Positions 37,016-46,649 of a stretch of DNA of 64,000 bases are shown here, piece by piece. The DNA comes from Planctomycetota bacterium (GTDB lineage: Bacteria; Planctomycetota; Phycisphaerae; Phycisphaerales; Phycisphaeraceae): positions 140,257-204,256 of the forward strand of contig JAJRXX010000062.1 of assembly GCA_024276075.1 (NCBI GenBank), read 5' to 3'. The translations under genes and the position numbers were made by a program. The stretch's first letter is position 1; the number at the start of each line of letters is the position of its first letter. Under the pieces are notes generated by a model, which saw only the letters and a program-made list of their open reading frames with translations, was not told the origin of the DNA and ran no database searches.

Positions 37016-39913
37016 ATGGCTCTTAAGACGATATCAATCCGCGGTGCTCGAGAGCACAACCTCAAGAGCGTCGATATCGACATCCCACGCGATAAGTTCG
37101 TCGTGGTGACCGGGCTGTCTGGCAGCGGCAAGAGCACGCTGGTCTTTGACACGATCTACGCTGAGGGGCAACGTAAATACATCGAGAGCTTGTCGGCGTA
37201 TGCCAGGCAGTTCCTCGATCAGTTGCAGAAGCCCGACGTCGAGTCGATCGAGGGCTTACCCCCGACGATCGCAATCCAGCAGCGGTCAGCATCGCACAAC
37301 CCCCGATCAACCGTGGCGACCACGACGGAGGTGTACGACTATCTTCGGCTGCTGTTCGCACGGGCGGGCACACCTCGCTGTTGGCACCAAGACGGCAAGG
37401 GGCATGCGTGTGGCAGGGTCATTACCAGCCAGTCGGCGACGCAGATCGTCGAGCAGGTCTGGTCGCTACCCGACGGCAGCAAGTTGATGGTGTTGGCACC
37501 GCTGGTGCGTGGCAAGAAGGGACACCACAAGGATGTCTTGGACGCGATGGGTCGGCAGGGGTTTGTGCGAGCCAGGGTCAACGGGCAGGTGGTGGACCTG
37601 CGTGAGCCGAAAAAAATTAAACTCGAACGATACAAAGCTCACACGATCGAAACCGTAGTGGACCGGATCGTCATCCGACACGACGACGAGGAAAATGTGC
37701 GATCGCGATTGGCGGACTCGATCGAATTGGCATTGAAATCGTCGGGCGGGCTGGTCGTGGTTAGTGTGGCGGACGGTGACGGTACCGACGCTTGGACGGA
37801 CACGACATTTAGTGAGAACTATGCGTGCTCCGTTCACCCCGAGTGCAGCTTGGAGGACATGGAGCCGCGGCTGTTTAGTTTTAATAGCCCCTACGGCGCG
37901 TGCTCGGCGTGCGGTGGGCTGGGCACGGTGATGGAGTTCGACCCGGACCTGGTCGTGCCCGACACGAGCGTGAGCCTATCGGAGGGCGCGGTGGACGCGT
38001 GGCGACACCAGGGCAAGCGGATGAACATCTATTACAACCGGATGATCCGCAGGTTTTGCAAGGGCGCGGGGGTTGACTCGAAATTGCCTTACAAGAAACT
38101 ACCCAAACCGATCCAGCGGGTGCTTATGCACGGCACGACGAGCCGAGACGAGGAGAAATACGGGCTGCGGTTCGAGGGTGTGCTCCCAAACCTTCAGCGG
38201 CGATGGCGCAACACCGACAGCGAATACGTCCAGGCGAAGCTCCACCAGTTCATGTCCGAGTCGTCATGCGAGACGTGTGGCGGGTCGCGGCTACGCACCG
38301 AGGCGATGAACGTTTTTATCGAGGGCGGCGGTGTCGAGCCGACGAACATCGCTGGTGTCACGGCGATGACCATCGAGCAGGCGGTGGCGTTTTTCGATCG
38401 CCTCAAGTTCCGTGGTGAGCACCGCAAAATAGCTGTGCCGATCCTGAAGGAAGTTTCCGCAAGACTCGGATTCATGTTCAGTGTCGGGCTGGGATACCTC
38501 TCGCTGGACCGGGCAACGGGCACGCTCTCGGGCGGTGAGGGCCAGCGTATCCGTCTGGCAACGCAGGTGGGTTCGGGCTTGGTGGGTTGTTGTTACGTAC
38601 TCGACGAGCCGACGATCGGCTTACACAACCGCGACAACGATCGGCTGATCGAGACGCTGCGACACCTGACGGATATCGGCAACACCGTGCTGGTCGTCGA
38701 GCACGACGAGGACACGATCAAGGCTGCGGACTGGCTGGTGGACGTCGGCCCGGGACCGGGTCGGCACGGTGGCAGGGTCGTGGCGCAGGGGTCGCTCGAC
38801 CAGATCATCGGCGAGCCGGAGTCGATCACGGGACGGTATTTTTCCGGGGAATTATCGATCCGAGTCCCCGACCGTCGGCGGGATCTCGACCACAAACGGC
38901 CCATGTCGGTCCAGGGTGCGCGGGAGAATAACCTCAAGGGTATCGACGTGTCGTTTCCGCTTGGCGGGATCGTCTGCGTGACGGGTGTATCCGGTTCGGG
39001 CAAGAGCACGCTGGTAAATCAGATATTGCTGCGATCGGTCAAGCGTCACCTGCACGGCTCGCGTGAAAAGCCAGGCACGCACTACAGCGTGACCGGCCTC
39101 AAGGGGATCGACCGGGTGATCGAGGTGGACCAGTCGCCGATCGGGCGCACTCCGAGGTCGAACCCCGCGACGTACACAGGCGTCTTCGACGTGATCCGCC
39201 AACTCTACACCCAGACGAAGGAGTCGAAGATACGCGGGTACAAGCCGGGGCGGTTCAGCTTTAACGTCAAGGGCGGGCGCTGCGAATCGTGTCAGGGGCA
39301 GGGGACCAAAAAAATTGAGATGCACTTCCTGCCCGACGTGTACGTACAGTGCGATCAATGCAAAGGCAGGCGATACAACCGCGAGACGCTTGAGGTGCAT
39401 TACCGAGCAAAGTCGATTGCGGACGTGTTGGAGATGACGGTTGAGGAGGCGTTAGGCTTTTTCGAGAACTTCCCAGTAATCCACCGGCTGCTCGACGCGC
39501 TCAACGACGTGGGCCTGAGTTACGTGCAGCTAGGCCAAAGCTCGACGACGCTGTCGGGTGGCGAGGCGCAGCGTGTGAAGCTGGCGACGGAGCTGGGCAA
39601 GCGTGCTACGGGCCACACGCTGTACGTCTTGGACGAGCCGACAACGGGGTTGCACTTTGCTGATATTGACAAGCTGCTGGGTGTGCTGGGGCGATTGGCT
39701 GACGTGGGCAACACGGTCGTCGTGATCGAGCACAACATGGACGTGATCAAGTGTGCCGATTGGATCATCGACCTGGGGCCAGAGGGTGGCGACCGGGGTG
39801 GCAAGGTCGTGGCGACGGGCACGCCCGAGCAGGTGGCGAAGAAGAAAAAATCGTACACGGGGCAGTACCTGCGTCGGCACGCGGCCAGACAGGTGCCGGC
39901 GGGGGTGTGTTAA
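37016..39913 (+). CDS. uvrA: Excinuclease ABC subunit A
   Basis: Damage-recognition ATPase of nucleotide excision repair. 965 residues from the ATG at 37016 ([20 protein letters not shown]). A GTG at 36983 is possible but almost touches the repeat. Two ABC modules: Walker [11 protein letters not shown] and [10 protein letters not shown], signatures [12 protein letters not shown] and [12 protein letters not shown], Walker [10 protein letters not shown] and LDEPTTGLH. Zinc fingers CSVHPEC ... CSACGG, CETCGG and CESCQGQG ... CDQCKG. Length is near the usual 940-960. uvrB and uvrC are not in the window. Confidence 0.97.
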   Translation: MALKTISIRGAREHNLKSVDIDIPRDKFVVVTGLSGSGKSTLVFDTIYAEGQRKYIESLSAYARQFLDQLQKPDVESIEGLPPTIAIQQRSASHNPRSTVATTTEVYDYLRLLFARAGTPRCWHQDGKGHACGRVITSQSATQIVEQVWSLPDGSKLMVLAPLVRGKKGHHKDVLDAMGRQGFVRARVNGQVVDLREPKKIKLERYKAHTIETVVDRIVIRHDDEENVRSRLADSIELALKSSGGLVVVSVADGDGTDAWTDTTFSENYACSVHPECSLEDMEPRLFSFNSPYGACSACGGLGTVMEFDPDLVVPDTSVSLSEGAVDAWRHQGKRMNIYYNRMIRRFCKGAGVDSKLPYKKLPKPIQRVLMHGTTSRDEEKYGLRFEGVLPNLQRRWRNTDSEYVQAKLHQFMSESSCETCGGSRLRTEAMNVFIEGGGVEPTNIAGVTAMTIEQAVAFFDRLKFRGEHRKIAVPILKEVSARLGFMFSVGLGYLSLDRATGTLSGGEGQRIRLATQVGSGLVGCCYVLDEPTIGLHNRDNDRLIETLRHLTDIGNTVLVVEHDEDTIKAADWLVDVGPGPGRHGGRVVAQGSLDQIIGEPESITGRYFSGELSIRVPDRRRDLDHKRPMSVQGARENNLKGIDVSFPLGGIVCVTGVSGSGKSTLVNQILLRSVKRHLHGSREKPGTHYSVTGLKGIDRVIEVDQSPIGRTPRSNPATYTGVFDVIRQLYTQTKESKIRGYKPGRFSFNVKGGRCESCQGQGTKKIEMHFLPDVYVQCDQCKGRRYNRETLEVHYRAKSIADVLEMTVEEALGFFENFPVIHRLLDALNDVGLSYVQLGQSSTTLSGGEAQRVKLATELGKRATGHTLYVLDEPTTGLHFADIDKLLGVLGRLADVGNTVVVIEHNMDVIKCADWIIDLGPEGGDRGGKVVATGTPEQVAKKKKSYTGQYLRRHAARQVPAGVC

Positions 39914-40017
39914 ATCGTGAGCGGGTTGGGAGAGTAACGCTTGCGGGCTACGGGTAGGGTGTTTTGACACCGTGTCGGGTGGCTTTAGAATCGCAGAGCA
40001 CACTTAGGAGAATCGCC

Positions 40018-40449
40018 GTGGCGAAAAATTTTCGATGCTCGTTGGTGACGCCCCAGCACGAGGTGCTTGAACAGGACGTGTCGTACGCGTCGATCCCGGC
40101 CCACGACGGGCAGCTTGGCGTGATGCACCAGCGAGCGCCGCTGCTGGTGAAGCTAGGCGACGGGGCGCTGCGGCTAGACATAACAGACGCCAAGGACGGG
40201 GCAGGCGACTCGGCGGGCACACGGTGGTTCTTTGTCGGCGGCGGCTTCGCGCAGATGAAGGACAACAAGCTGACGCTGCTGGCCAGCGAGGCGGTGCCGG
40301 CCCAGGAGATGTCCAAGCAGGACGCCCAAGCGGCGCTCAAAGAGGCGCAGGCTCGGGTCGCGAATACGGATGAGGAAGTTGCTCGCCGTGACCGCGAGAT
40401 GACCCGTGCACGCACGATGCTGCGGGTGCTCGAGGGCAAAGCTGGGTAG
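40018..40449 (+). CDS. atpC: ATP synthase F1 subunit epsilon
   Basis: 143 residues from the GTG at 40018, preceded by the Shine-Dalgarno sequence taggag at 7-nt spacing. N-terminal beta sandwich: FRCSLVTPQHEVLEQDVSYASIPAHDGQLGVMHQRAPLL, the normal epsilon pattern (tP....... i.aP...G..GILp.HaPl). It continues FFVGGGFAQMKDNKLTLLAS and then a C-terminal helical hairpin (about 90-143). It regulates and couples F1. The other atp genes are absent. uvrA is directly upstream, so this subunit is detached from its operon. Confidence 0.85.
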   Translation: MAKNFRCSLVTPQHEVLEQDVSYASIPAHDGQLGVMHQRAPLLVKLGDGALRLDITDAKDGAGDSAGTRWFFVGGGFAQMKDNKLTLLASEAVPAQEMSKQDAQAALKEAQARVANTDEEVARRDREMTRARTMLRVLEGKAG

Positions 40450-40454
40450 AGGGA

Positions 40455-40580
40455 ATTGTATAACTCCCCTCCCTTTCAGGGAGGGGCAGGGGGAGGGTAG
40501 GGCGCACATCATTTACGGGGCTTTCACCCCTCACCCAACCTCTCCCCTCGAGGGGAGAGGGGTTCTGAAATAGTTTTCAA
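40455..40580 (+). repeat. Pyrimidine/purine-rich repeat, copy C
   Basis: Full-length element: ctcccctccctttcagggag, gggcagggggagggt, a core ...cacatcatttacggggcttt, then cctctcccctcgaggggaga. Each half is a hairpin with arms of 7-9 bp. Follows atpC by a few bases. Confidence 0.8.
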
Positions 40581-40663
40581 TCGATAGCCCCCTGTCTCGT
40601 CGCGCGGCTGCGCGATTACAGTTTACCTTCGGGCCCAATCACCGTGCATCGGCTGTCAATCTT

Positions 40664-40763
40664 ATACGCATTGCGTATATTTTTAGCGCGTTGTAAAGGA
40701 TGTGAGTTATTGTCTGTTTTGCCTTCGCGTTCGCAGATGCCGCGCAAATATTAATCTTGATGG
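40664..40763 (-). repeat. ATACGCAATGCGTAT repeat, copy 4 (inverted)
   Basis: The palindrome ATACGCATTGCGTAT is at 40664-40678 and the module runs right to attaatcttgatggg, the inverse of the start of the other copies. It joins directly onto the TTAGAGCA-family element at 40766. The gap between 40581 and 40663 shows nothing further. Confidence 0.85.
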
Positions 40764-40765
40764 GT

Positions 40766-40872
40766 CTAGAGCACCTTGCATAAATAATCGCCATGTCAGT
40801 TCTGGAGTAGGGCAGGTCATTGACCTGCCTTCTTCTTGAGGAGATGGAGAATAATGACGCCAGTTGCTCTAA
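40766..40872. mobile_element. MITE-like element, TTAGAGCA family, copy ii
   Basis: 107 bp with ends CTAGAGCACCTTGC and GACGCCAGTTGCTCTAA. The left 30 and right 27 bases match copy i (18579-18706), but the central hairpin is different: GGCAGGTCA-T-TGACCTGCC (40811-40829), a perfect palindrome. The terminal TAG (minus strand, 40869-40871) is the stop codon of the aminotransferase. Confidence 0.78.
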
Positions 40873-42053
40873 TTCAGTACCTTCGCCAACTGCCGAAGCG
40901 CCTGACGTATCCGCTGCTCATTCTCGACCAACGCCATGCGCACGTAGCCCTCACCCAGATCGCCGAACGCCGAGCCGGGTGTTATGGCCACCTCCGCCTG
41001 ATCGACCATCGCTAAACAGAAGTCCGACGTCTTGCCGCTGTACAGCGCCAGGTGCTCGGGCTTGACCTTGGCCCAAACAAACATCGACGCACGCGGCGGC
41101 TCGACGTCCCAGCCCAGCTTTCGCAAGCCCGACACCAGCAGATCACGACGCTTCTCATACACCCGCGCCTGACGCTCAATGTGCGCGTCCCCCTCGCGCA
41201 TCGCGATGATCGCGGCAATCTGCACCGCCTGGAATATCCCGTAATCGTAGTAGCCCTTGATCGTCGCCAGCGACTTGACCATCTCGGGGTGCCCCGCGCA
41301 GAAGCCGATCCGCCACCCAGCCATGTTGTAAGGCTTGCTGAGCGTCGAAAACTCCACGCCGAACTGCTTCGCACCGTCGACCTGGAGAAAGCTCGGAGCT
41401 TTGTACCCATCAAAGCACGTCTCGCCATACGCGAAATCGTGGATGATCATCACTTGGTGCTTGTCAGCCATGCGCACGACCTTGTCAAAGAAGCTTAGCT
41501 CCACGGTCATAGCCGTCGGGTTGTGCGGGTAGTTCAGGATCACCACTTTGGGCTTGGGCGTCATCTGCTCGAGTTTATCTTCGATCCTTCTTAGAAACGC
41601 CTCGTCATTGCCCAGCGGCACAGCGATCGCGCTAGCACCCGTTAGAATGACCGCGTATGTGTGTATCTGAAACGCCGGGTTGCCCACCACAGCCGTATCG
41701 CCCGGCTCAAGCAACGCCAAACACAGATGACTAAAGCCCTCCTTCGACCCGATCGTCGCGATCACCTCGGTCGCCGGGTCCAGTTCGACGCCCCACTTTC
41801 TACGATACTTCAATGCCATATCGCGGCGCAGGTTGTACACACCCGCCGACACCGAGTACCTGCTGTTGCGCGGGTCGAGCACTGCCTCACGCAGCTTGTC
41901 CACCACCGCTTCGGGCGGCGCGTCGGACGGGTTGCCCATGTTCATATCGATCACATCCGCCCCAGCTCGGCGGCGCTCGTAGATCATCTGCTTGAGCTTG
42001 CCCAACACGTAAGGCGGCAGCCGCTGGATTCGGTTGGCCACTTCAATCTGCAT
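40869..42053 (-). CDS. Class I/II aminotransferase (AlaC/LL-DAP aminotransferase-like)
   Basis: 394 residues, PLP fold type I. The N-terminus IQRLPPYVLGKLKQMIYERR and IDMNMGNPSDAPP, the region ILNYPHNPTAMTVE, HDFAYGETCFDGYKAPSFLQ and the cofactor lysine in TLSKPYNMAGWRIGF strongly resemble E. coli AlaC, which makes alanine from pyruvate and glutamate. LL-diaminopimelate aminotransferase is a close alternative in this superfamily. The C-terminus ends AKVLN, with a TAG supplied by the adjoining repeat. Confidence 0.85.
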   Translation of the reverse strand: MQIEVANRIQRLPPYVLGKLKQMIYERRRAGADVIDMNMGNPSDAPPEAVVDKLREAVLDPRNSRYSVSAGVYNLRRDMALKYRRKWGVELDPATEVIATIGSKEGFSHLCLALLEPGDTAVVGNPAFQIHTYAVILTGASAIAVPLGNDEAFLRRIEDKLEQMTPKPKVVILNYPHNPTAMTVELSFFDKVVRMADKHQVMIIHDFAYGETCFDGYKAPSFLQVDGAKQFGVEFSTLSKPYNMAGWRIGFCAGHPEMVKSLATIKGYYDYGIFQAVQIAAIIAMREGDAHIERQARVYEKRRDLLVSGLRKLGWDVEPPRASMFVWAKVKPEHLALYSGKTSDFCLAMVDQAEVAITPGSAFGDLGEGYVRMALVENEQRIRQALRQLAKVLN

Positions 42054-42254
42054 CGTTACATCAAACCCAATTGAAACCCGTGTGTGCTTACGAAGACAAC
42101 CCCATAGCCATCAATACTCTACGACGCTCGGACGCGACAAGAACACTCGCTCATGCGATGAGCCGACCGTCTCACGTTACATCGGCCCGATCGGCACGCG
42201 ATGATTACAGGATCGTTCCCGTCTCCAACTCGGACGCCGGAACCACAGCCGCTG

Positions 42255-43223
42255 CTACCGCCCCCCCAGCAACTTCCCACGCCGACGCTGCCAATCCGTG
42301 TGCAGCAACGGGTCCAAAACAACCACGTCCGCCTCGCTAAGCATCGTCCTGGCCCGCCGCTGCATCAGCACCCATTCCACACGACGACGCACTTTCTCCG
42401 TCAGTTTCGCCTTGACCTGGTCCGGGTCTACGCCCGTGCCTTCGACCTTTCGCTCAAGCCGCAGCACCGCAAACCCCCGCTCCAATGCCACCGGATCGCT
42501 GACCTGTCCCGGCTCAAGCGCACCCAGTGCCACCCGCACCGCTTTGGGTAGCGTCGGATCGACCAAGCTAACGGAGCCAATCAGCCCCCCCTGCGCCCGA
42601 CTGGCGTCCGAGCTGTGAGCGATCGCCAAATCGATAAACGACTCGCCCGCGCGCGCGCGACGCACAAGCTCCGTCGCATTGACCAGCGACCCGGTCACAA
42701 TGAGCCTCGCCTCGTACCGCGGGCCGTGCTCGAGTTGATACGCCTGATCGACCGCGGCGTCCGACACCTCGACCTCGTCCTGTACCAGCAACCGCAGCCC
42801 TGCGTTGCGTTTTAACAATTTCCTAAACCGGTGCTCGCCCAGCCCACGCCGTTGACGCAACTCACCGAGCAACCGCTGCGCCTGATCGGAGTCGGCGTCG
42901 AGCGTGGCTAACAACAGCGACTTCTCCTGATCGACCGTCGCAGGCTCAATCGTCTCACCACGATCCGACAGCGCCCTGGCGATCTGGCGGTCGAGGATCA
43001 ATTCGCTCAAGACCTCGCCACCCTTGGCCTCCACGAGCAACGCCCATAGGTCGCCCCGGTGTATCGCCTTTCCGCCCACGTAACCCACCGGCCGCTGATC
43101 AGACCCCGGCGCAGCGACCACACCACCGTCGCTCGCCGCGTTGCCCATCTGAGCCTGATCCGCAGCTGCACACCCACCCACGAGCAGGCCCAGGACACTC
43201 AATATCATCGCATATATCTTCAT
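42255..43223 (-). CDS. Peptidyl-prolyl isomerase lipoprotein (PpiC/SurA type)
   Basis: 322 residues. Lipobox LVGGC (Cys18) predicts an anchored lipoprotein. An N-terminal helical SurA-like region is followed by a parvulin domain (about 165-270): YEARLIVTGSLVNATELVRR, AHSSDASRAQGGLIGSVSLV, GQVSDPVALERGFAVLRLE. In the usual order this catalyses proline isomerisation and acts as a chaperone for exported proteins. The C-terminal part RRVEWVLMQRRA is basic. It diverges from the cysteine desulfurase, leaving a 158-bp gap with a palindrome. Confidence 0.85.
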   Translation of the reverse strand: MKIYAMILSVLGLLVGGCAAADQAQMGNAASDGGVVAAPGSDQRPVGYVGGKAIHRGDLWALLVEAKGGEVLSELILDRQIARALSDRGETIEPATVDQEKSLLLATLDADSDQAQRLLGELRQRRGLGEHRFRKLLKRNAGLRLLVQDEVEVSDAAVDQAYQLEHGPRYEARLIVTGSLVNATELVRRARAGESFIDLAIAHSSDASRAQGGLIGSVSLVDPTLPKAVRVALGALEPGQVSDPVALERGFAVLRLERKVEGTGVDPDQVKAKLTEKVRRRVEWVLMQRRARTMLSEADVVVLDPLLHTDWQRRRGKLLGGR

Positions 43224-43306
43224 CGCCCCACGCTATGAACAGCAATCCATGCTGTCAATCGCCCGCAACTGTCAATATGAACGAAGGCTTTAGATATGCG
43301 GTAGAT

Positions 43307-43328
43307 TAATGTAGGTAAATCTACATTA
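43307..43328. promoter_or_regulatory. Perfect 8-bp inverted repeat upstream of the cysteine desulfurase gene
   Basis: TAATGTAG (43307-43314) and CTACATTA (43321-43328) flank a 6-bp spacer gtaaat. A further tAGGTctACCTa lies just downstream at 43333-43342. The position about 55 bp before the start codon and the dyad shape suggest an operator. The binding protein is unknown. Confidence 0.5.
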
Positions 43329-43381
43329 TCCTAGGTCTACCTACTCTATTATAAAGGCACCCCAAATCCGGAGACCTGTTC

Positions 43382-44581
43382 TTGACCGCCTCTCAACGCA
43401 TCTACATGGACAACGCCGCCACGAGCTTCCCCAAGCCGCCCGCTGTCCACGACGCCATGACGCGGTTCGCCACCGGGCTTGGTGCCAGCCCCGGCCGCGG
43501 CGCTTACGCCGAGGCACGCGAAGCCGGACGACTCCTCTACCAGTGTCGCCAACGGATCAATACCCTCATCCACGGCGAAAAGCCCGAGCACGTCATCTTC
43601 ACGCTCAACACCACCGATGCACTAAACCTCGCCATCCGAGGCCTGATCCAGTCGGGCGATCACGTCATCACCACCACGATGGATCACAACTCCGTGCTGC
43701 GTCCCTACAACGCCTTGGCCAACTACCTCGATCTCCAACAAACCCGCGTTCCCTGCGACCCACGCACAGGCCTGGTCGATCCCGACGACATCCGAAAAGC
43801 CATCCGACCCCGCACCCGCGTGATCGCCGCTGTCCACGGGTCCAACGTCACCGGCACCCTCCAACCCATCGCCCACATTGGGCGCATTGCGCGCGAGCAC
43901 GACATCCCCCTGCTCGTCGACGCCGCTCAGACCATCGGACACGTCCCGATCGACGTCCAAGCCGACCACATCGACCTGCTGGCATTCCCCGGCCACAAGG
44001 GGCTGCTTGGACCGCTAGGCACCGGCGGCTTGTACATTCGGCCAGGCATCGACCGCCGCATGCGCACCTGCCGCGAGGGTGGCACAGGCTCGCTAAGCGA
44101 AAACGACATCCAACCAGACTTCCTACCCGACCGCTTCGAACCGGGTAGCCACAACGCCGTCGGCATCGTTGGCCTATCCGAAGCCGTCGCGTGGATTCTC
44201 GACCAAACAGTCGAAAAACTCTGGCTACACGAGCAATCCCTGATCCGCGCCATGATCGCCGGGCTGTCCGACACCGGCACGATGCCCGGACTCACCCTGT
44301 ATGGCCCGCAGGGCATCAAAGACCGCTGCGGCGTCTTCTCCGTGCGCGTCGACGGATTCGACAATCCGCAGGCTCTGTCCGATCTGCTCGAACGAGACTA
44401 CGGCATCCTCACCCGGGCCGGCATCCACTGCGCGCCGCTGGCACACAAGACGTTCGGCACGCACACCCTGGGCGGCACCACGCGATTCTCATTTGGCCCG
44501 TTCCTTAAAGTCCAAGACGTGCAATACGCATGCGACGCGCTGGCGCACCTGAGCGAACGACACGCAGCCGTCACACACTGA
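43382..44581 (+). CDS. Cysteine desulfurase family protein
   Basis: 399 residues from a TTG at 43382, with GGAG 9 bases upstream. Type V aminotransferase fold: YMDNAATSFPKPP, MDHNSVLRPY, VDAAQTIGHVPID, PLP lysine K206 in FPGHKGLLGPLGTGGLYI and the catalytic-loop Cys350 in RAGIHCAPLAHKTFGT. The PGHKGLLGPLGTG form matches the TIGR01977-type family more than IscS or SufS. It would release sulfur from cysteine for Fe-S or tRNA thiolation. No scaffold gene is adjacent. Confidence 0.9.
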   Translation: MTASQRIYMDNAATSFPKPPAVHDAMTRFATGLGASPGRGAYAEAREAGRLLYQCRQRINTLIHGEKPEHVIFTLNTTDALNLAIRGLIQSGDHVITTTMDHNSVLRPYNALANYLDLQQTRVPCDPRTGLVDPDDIRKAIRPRTRVIAAVHGSNVTGTLQPIAHIGRIAREHDIPLLVDAAQTIGHVPIDVQADHIDLLAFPGHKGLLGPLGTGGLYIRPGIDRRMRTCREGGTGSLSENDIQPDFLPDRFEPGSHNAVGIVGLSEAVAWILDQTVEKLWLHEQSLIRAMIAGLSDTGTMPGLTLYGPQGIKDRCGVFSVRVDGFDNPQALSDLLERDYGILTRAGIHCAPLAHKTFGTHTLGGTTRFSFGPFLKVQDVQYACDALAHLSERHAAVTH

Positions 44582-44618
44582 AACGGCAAACCATTAAAAT
44601 TGTAAATGTCATCTTCGT

Positions 44619-46307
44619 CTACTGGCGTCCGCTATCAACAGCCGAACCACCTATCAGCGACATCGCGTGCGCCACAGCAGGCGGAGCGTACACCCGGCTC
44701 TCCGCAGGCGGCGCGTCACCTTGAGCCACCACGATCCATTCGTTATGCAACTGGATCAACAACGGACACGCGGGGTACGCTCGTGAGGTCGAACCCGCCG
44801 TCACCACCCAGTCAAATTCGCCCGTATCGAACCGCTGCTGAAGCTGTGCCGACTCATAATTACGCGGGTCGTACTGGTGGACGATCAAATCATCGCGTCC
44901 CTCCCGAAGCAGCACATACCTCACCACCGGCCACGCCTGCGCCAAGACCTCGTCGCCCGGCTTCGCAAGGCGAGCCAACTCCTGCACCACGCGTACGAGC
45001 TTGGTATTCGCACGGTCGCTTGGCGGTGTCTGAGTGGTCTGCCCACCCAAGATGGCTCCCAACGCCAGCACCGCCAACGCTGCACCTATGGGTCCGGGCA
45101 ACCGCCACCATGCCGGCTGCCCAACATCCATACGACGCGTACCACGTAGCCGAGCCGCCTGCGCCATGCGAGCCAGCCACAACCCAGCCAAAGGGCCGCC
45201 CAAGATGACCGGTGGGATCAGGTACAAGCTGTACACCAAATCCATGATGTGCGAACTGTGGATCGACAGCCCAATCCCCAGCGTAAACACAGCCAACGTC
45301 CGGGGCACAGCCCCTCGCTGCTTCCACGCGCGCATCAAGATCAAACCAATCGCCACGCCCATACCCGTCAGCAGCAAGGGATACCCTGTCGCATACCACC
45401 ACACATAAGCGTATTTGGGCACGTGCTCATAGATTTCGCCTCGAAACAGTGTGCGATGCCCCAGCTTGGCGTAACGCACGTAGTAAGCGAAATTCATCAG
45501 CACATGGAGCTTGTATAGACCGGCCGGCCACAGCACCGCGATCCCAGCCAGGCACGTACCCGTCGCCACCCATAGGTGTCGATGCACCGCGATGAACGGG
45601 AACAACCGGCTACGGACTAAATACGGCCAACGCCACCGCACGCCCACCCGATGCGGACGCACCAGCGCCACCGCCGCGAAGCTCAGCCCCACCACGACGG
45701 GCCCGTACTCCATCGACAGGAACTGCCCCGCCAGCGTTAAGCCAAATGCCACTGCTCGGCCCCTCGTAGGTCGCAGCAAGTACCGGCACAGCGTCCATAT
45801 GTTCAGGAACAAGAAAAACGCGACGAATGGGTGAGGCCTGGCAACGGCTGTCATGAGCACCGCCGCCGGAGCCGTCGCGTACAACAGCCCTACCACAGCA
45901 CCCACGATCAGCTTCGCTTTACGACGCCCATGCGCCAGGTCGTAACCCGCCAATACCGCCAAGCCCGACGTCAAGACACTGATCACGACCGCAGGCAGCC
46001 GAATCGTCCATTCACTGATCCCAAGCAAGGTTGTGCTGAGCCAAATAGCGTAGAACGACAGCGGAGCGTGGTAGTGACGCAAGTCGGGGTTCAGGTCCCA
46101 GCGGTCCAGTGCATTGGCGACGATCCCATGCCGAGCTGCGAAAACGTAATCCGCCTCGTCCCACATGATCACGTCGTGCAACACGCCACAATGTAGCCAC
46201 GCGGAAACACCAACGACCCCCGCCAATATCAACAACAGCGTGGTGATAGCCCCCCCGCGTGACCAGTCCGCGTACGTTTCTAAACGCTGTGTTTTCGCTG
46301 TGCTCAT
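44619..46307 (-). CDS. GT39-like polytopic glycosyltransferase (ArnT/PMT_2 family)
   Basis: 562 residues with about eleven transmembrane helices. After the first helix comes VIMWDEADYVFAARHG, with the acidic pair used by this superfamily in the lipid-phosphate-sugar reaction, then LRHYHAPLSFYAIWLST. Such enzymes move sugars from polyprenyl phosphate carriers to protein or glycan on the outer face of the membrane. Acceptor unknown. The C-terminal soluble part (from about residue 430) has a mixed alpha/beta look. It diverges from the GT2 gene at 46650, which could make its lipid-linked donor. Confidence 0.8.
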   Translation of the reverse strand: MSTAKTQRLETYADWSRGGAITTLLLILAGVVGVSAWLHCGVLHDVIMWDEADYVFAARHGIVANALDRWDLNPDLRHYHAPLSFYAIWLSTTLLGISEWTIRLPAVVISVLTSGLAVLAGYDLAHGRRKAKLIVGAVVGLLYATAPAAVLMTAVARPHPFVAFFLFLNIWTLCRYLLRPTRGRAVAFGLTLAGQFLSMEYGPVVVGLSFAAVALVRPHRVGVRWRWPYLVRSRLFPFIAVHRHLWVATGTCLAGIAVLWPAGLYKLHVLMNFAYYVRYAKLGHRTLFRGEIYEHVPKYAYVWWYATGYPLLLTGMGVAIGLILMRAWKQRGAVPRTLAVFTLGIGLSIHSSHIMDLVYSLYLIPPVILGGPLAGLWLARMAQAARLRGTRRMDVGQPAWWRLPGPIGAALAVLALGAILGGQTTQTPPSDRANTKLVRVVQELARLAKPGDEVLAQAWPVVRYVLLREGRDDLIVHQYDPRNYESAQLQQRFDTGEFDWVVTAGSTSRAYPACPLLIQLHNEWIVVAQGDAPPAESRVYAPPAVAHAMSLIGGSAVDSGRQ

Positions 46308-46649
46308 CTTTGATCCCGTTGTATCGGTTGTATCGGTTGTACGGACACTGGGCTTGATTGGCCCCTACCTCGTTATCCGCTTCTAGAACTACCCTTTACA
46401 GCTACATTCGGTCACCGAAGCACTCATCCAGTTGCTGCAAAAACTGATATTGGGACCCTAAAGTCAGCGTATAGCTGTGACGATGGTAGGGGTTGTAGCG
46501 GTCGTAAAAGATATACCGCCGCTGCAGAGGTCGCTCTCACGAGGCCGATAATGCCTTAGATAAGGAACACGGGTAACCCCGCGATCACACACAACGCACG
46601 ATCCAGGATCCACCCTTTGCAAAAACCGCACCCCACCCGAGGCTAAGAC
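46308..46649. other. 342-bp intergenic region
   Basis: Holds a 9-bp tandem repeat (GTTGTATCG twice and GTTGTACGG) at 46319-46345 and a small palindrome TTCGG-tca-CCGAA near 46408-46420. The rest shows no gene and no recognised element. It carries the presumed divergent promoters for the GT39-like and GT2 genes. Confidence 0.6.

Noticed and set aside
43543..44148. 201-codon His/Arg/Pro-rich frame inside the cysteine desulfurase gene
   Set aside because: Out-of-frame shadow of high-G+C coding DNA.
44606..45208. 200-codon frame antisense to the GT39-like gene
   Set aside because: Pro/Arg/Thr-rich shadow frame. The opposite strand codes for an obvious membrane protein.
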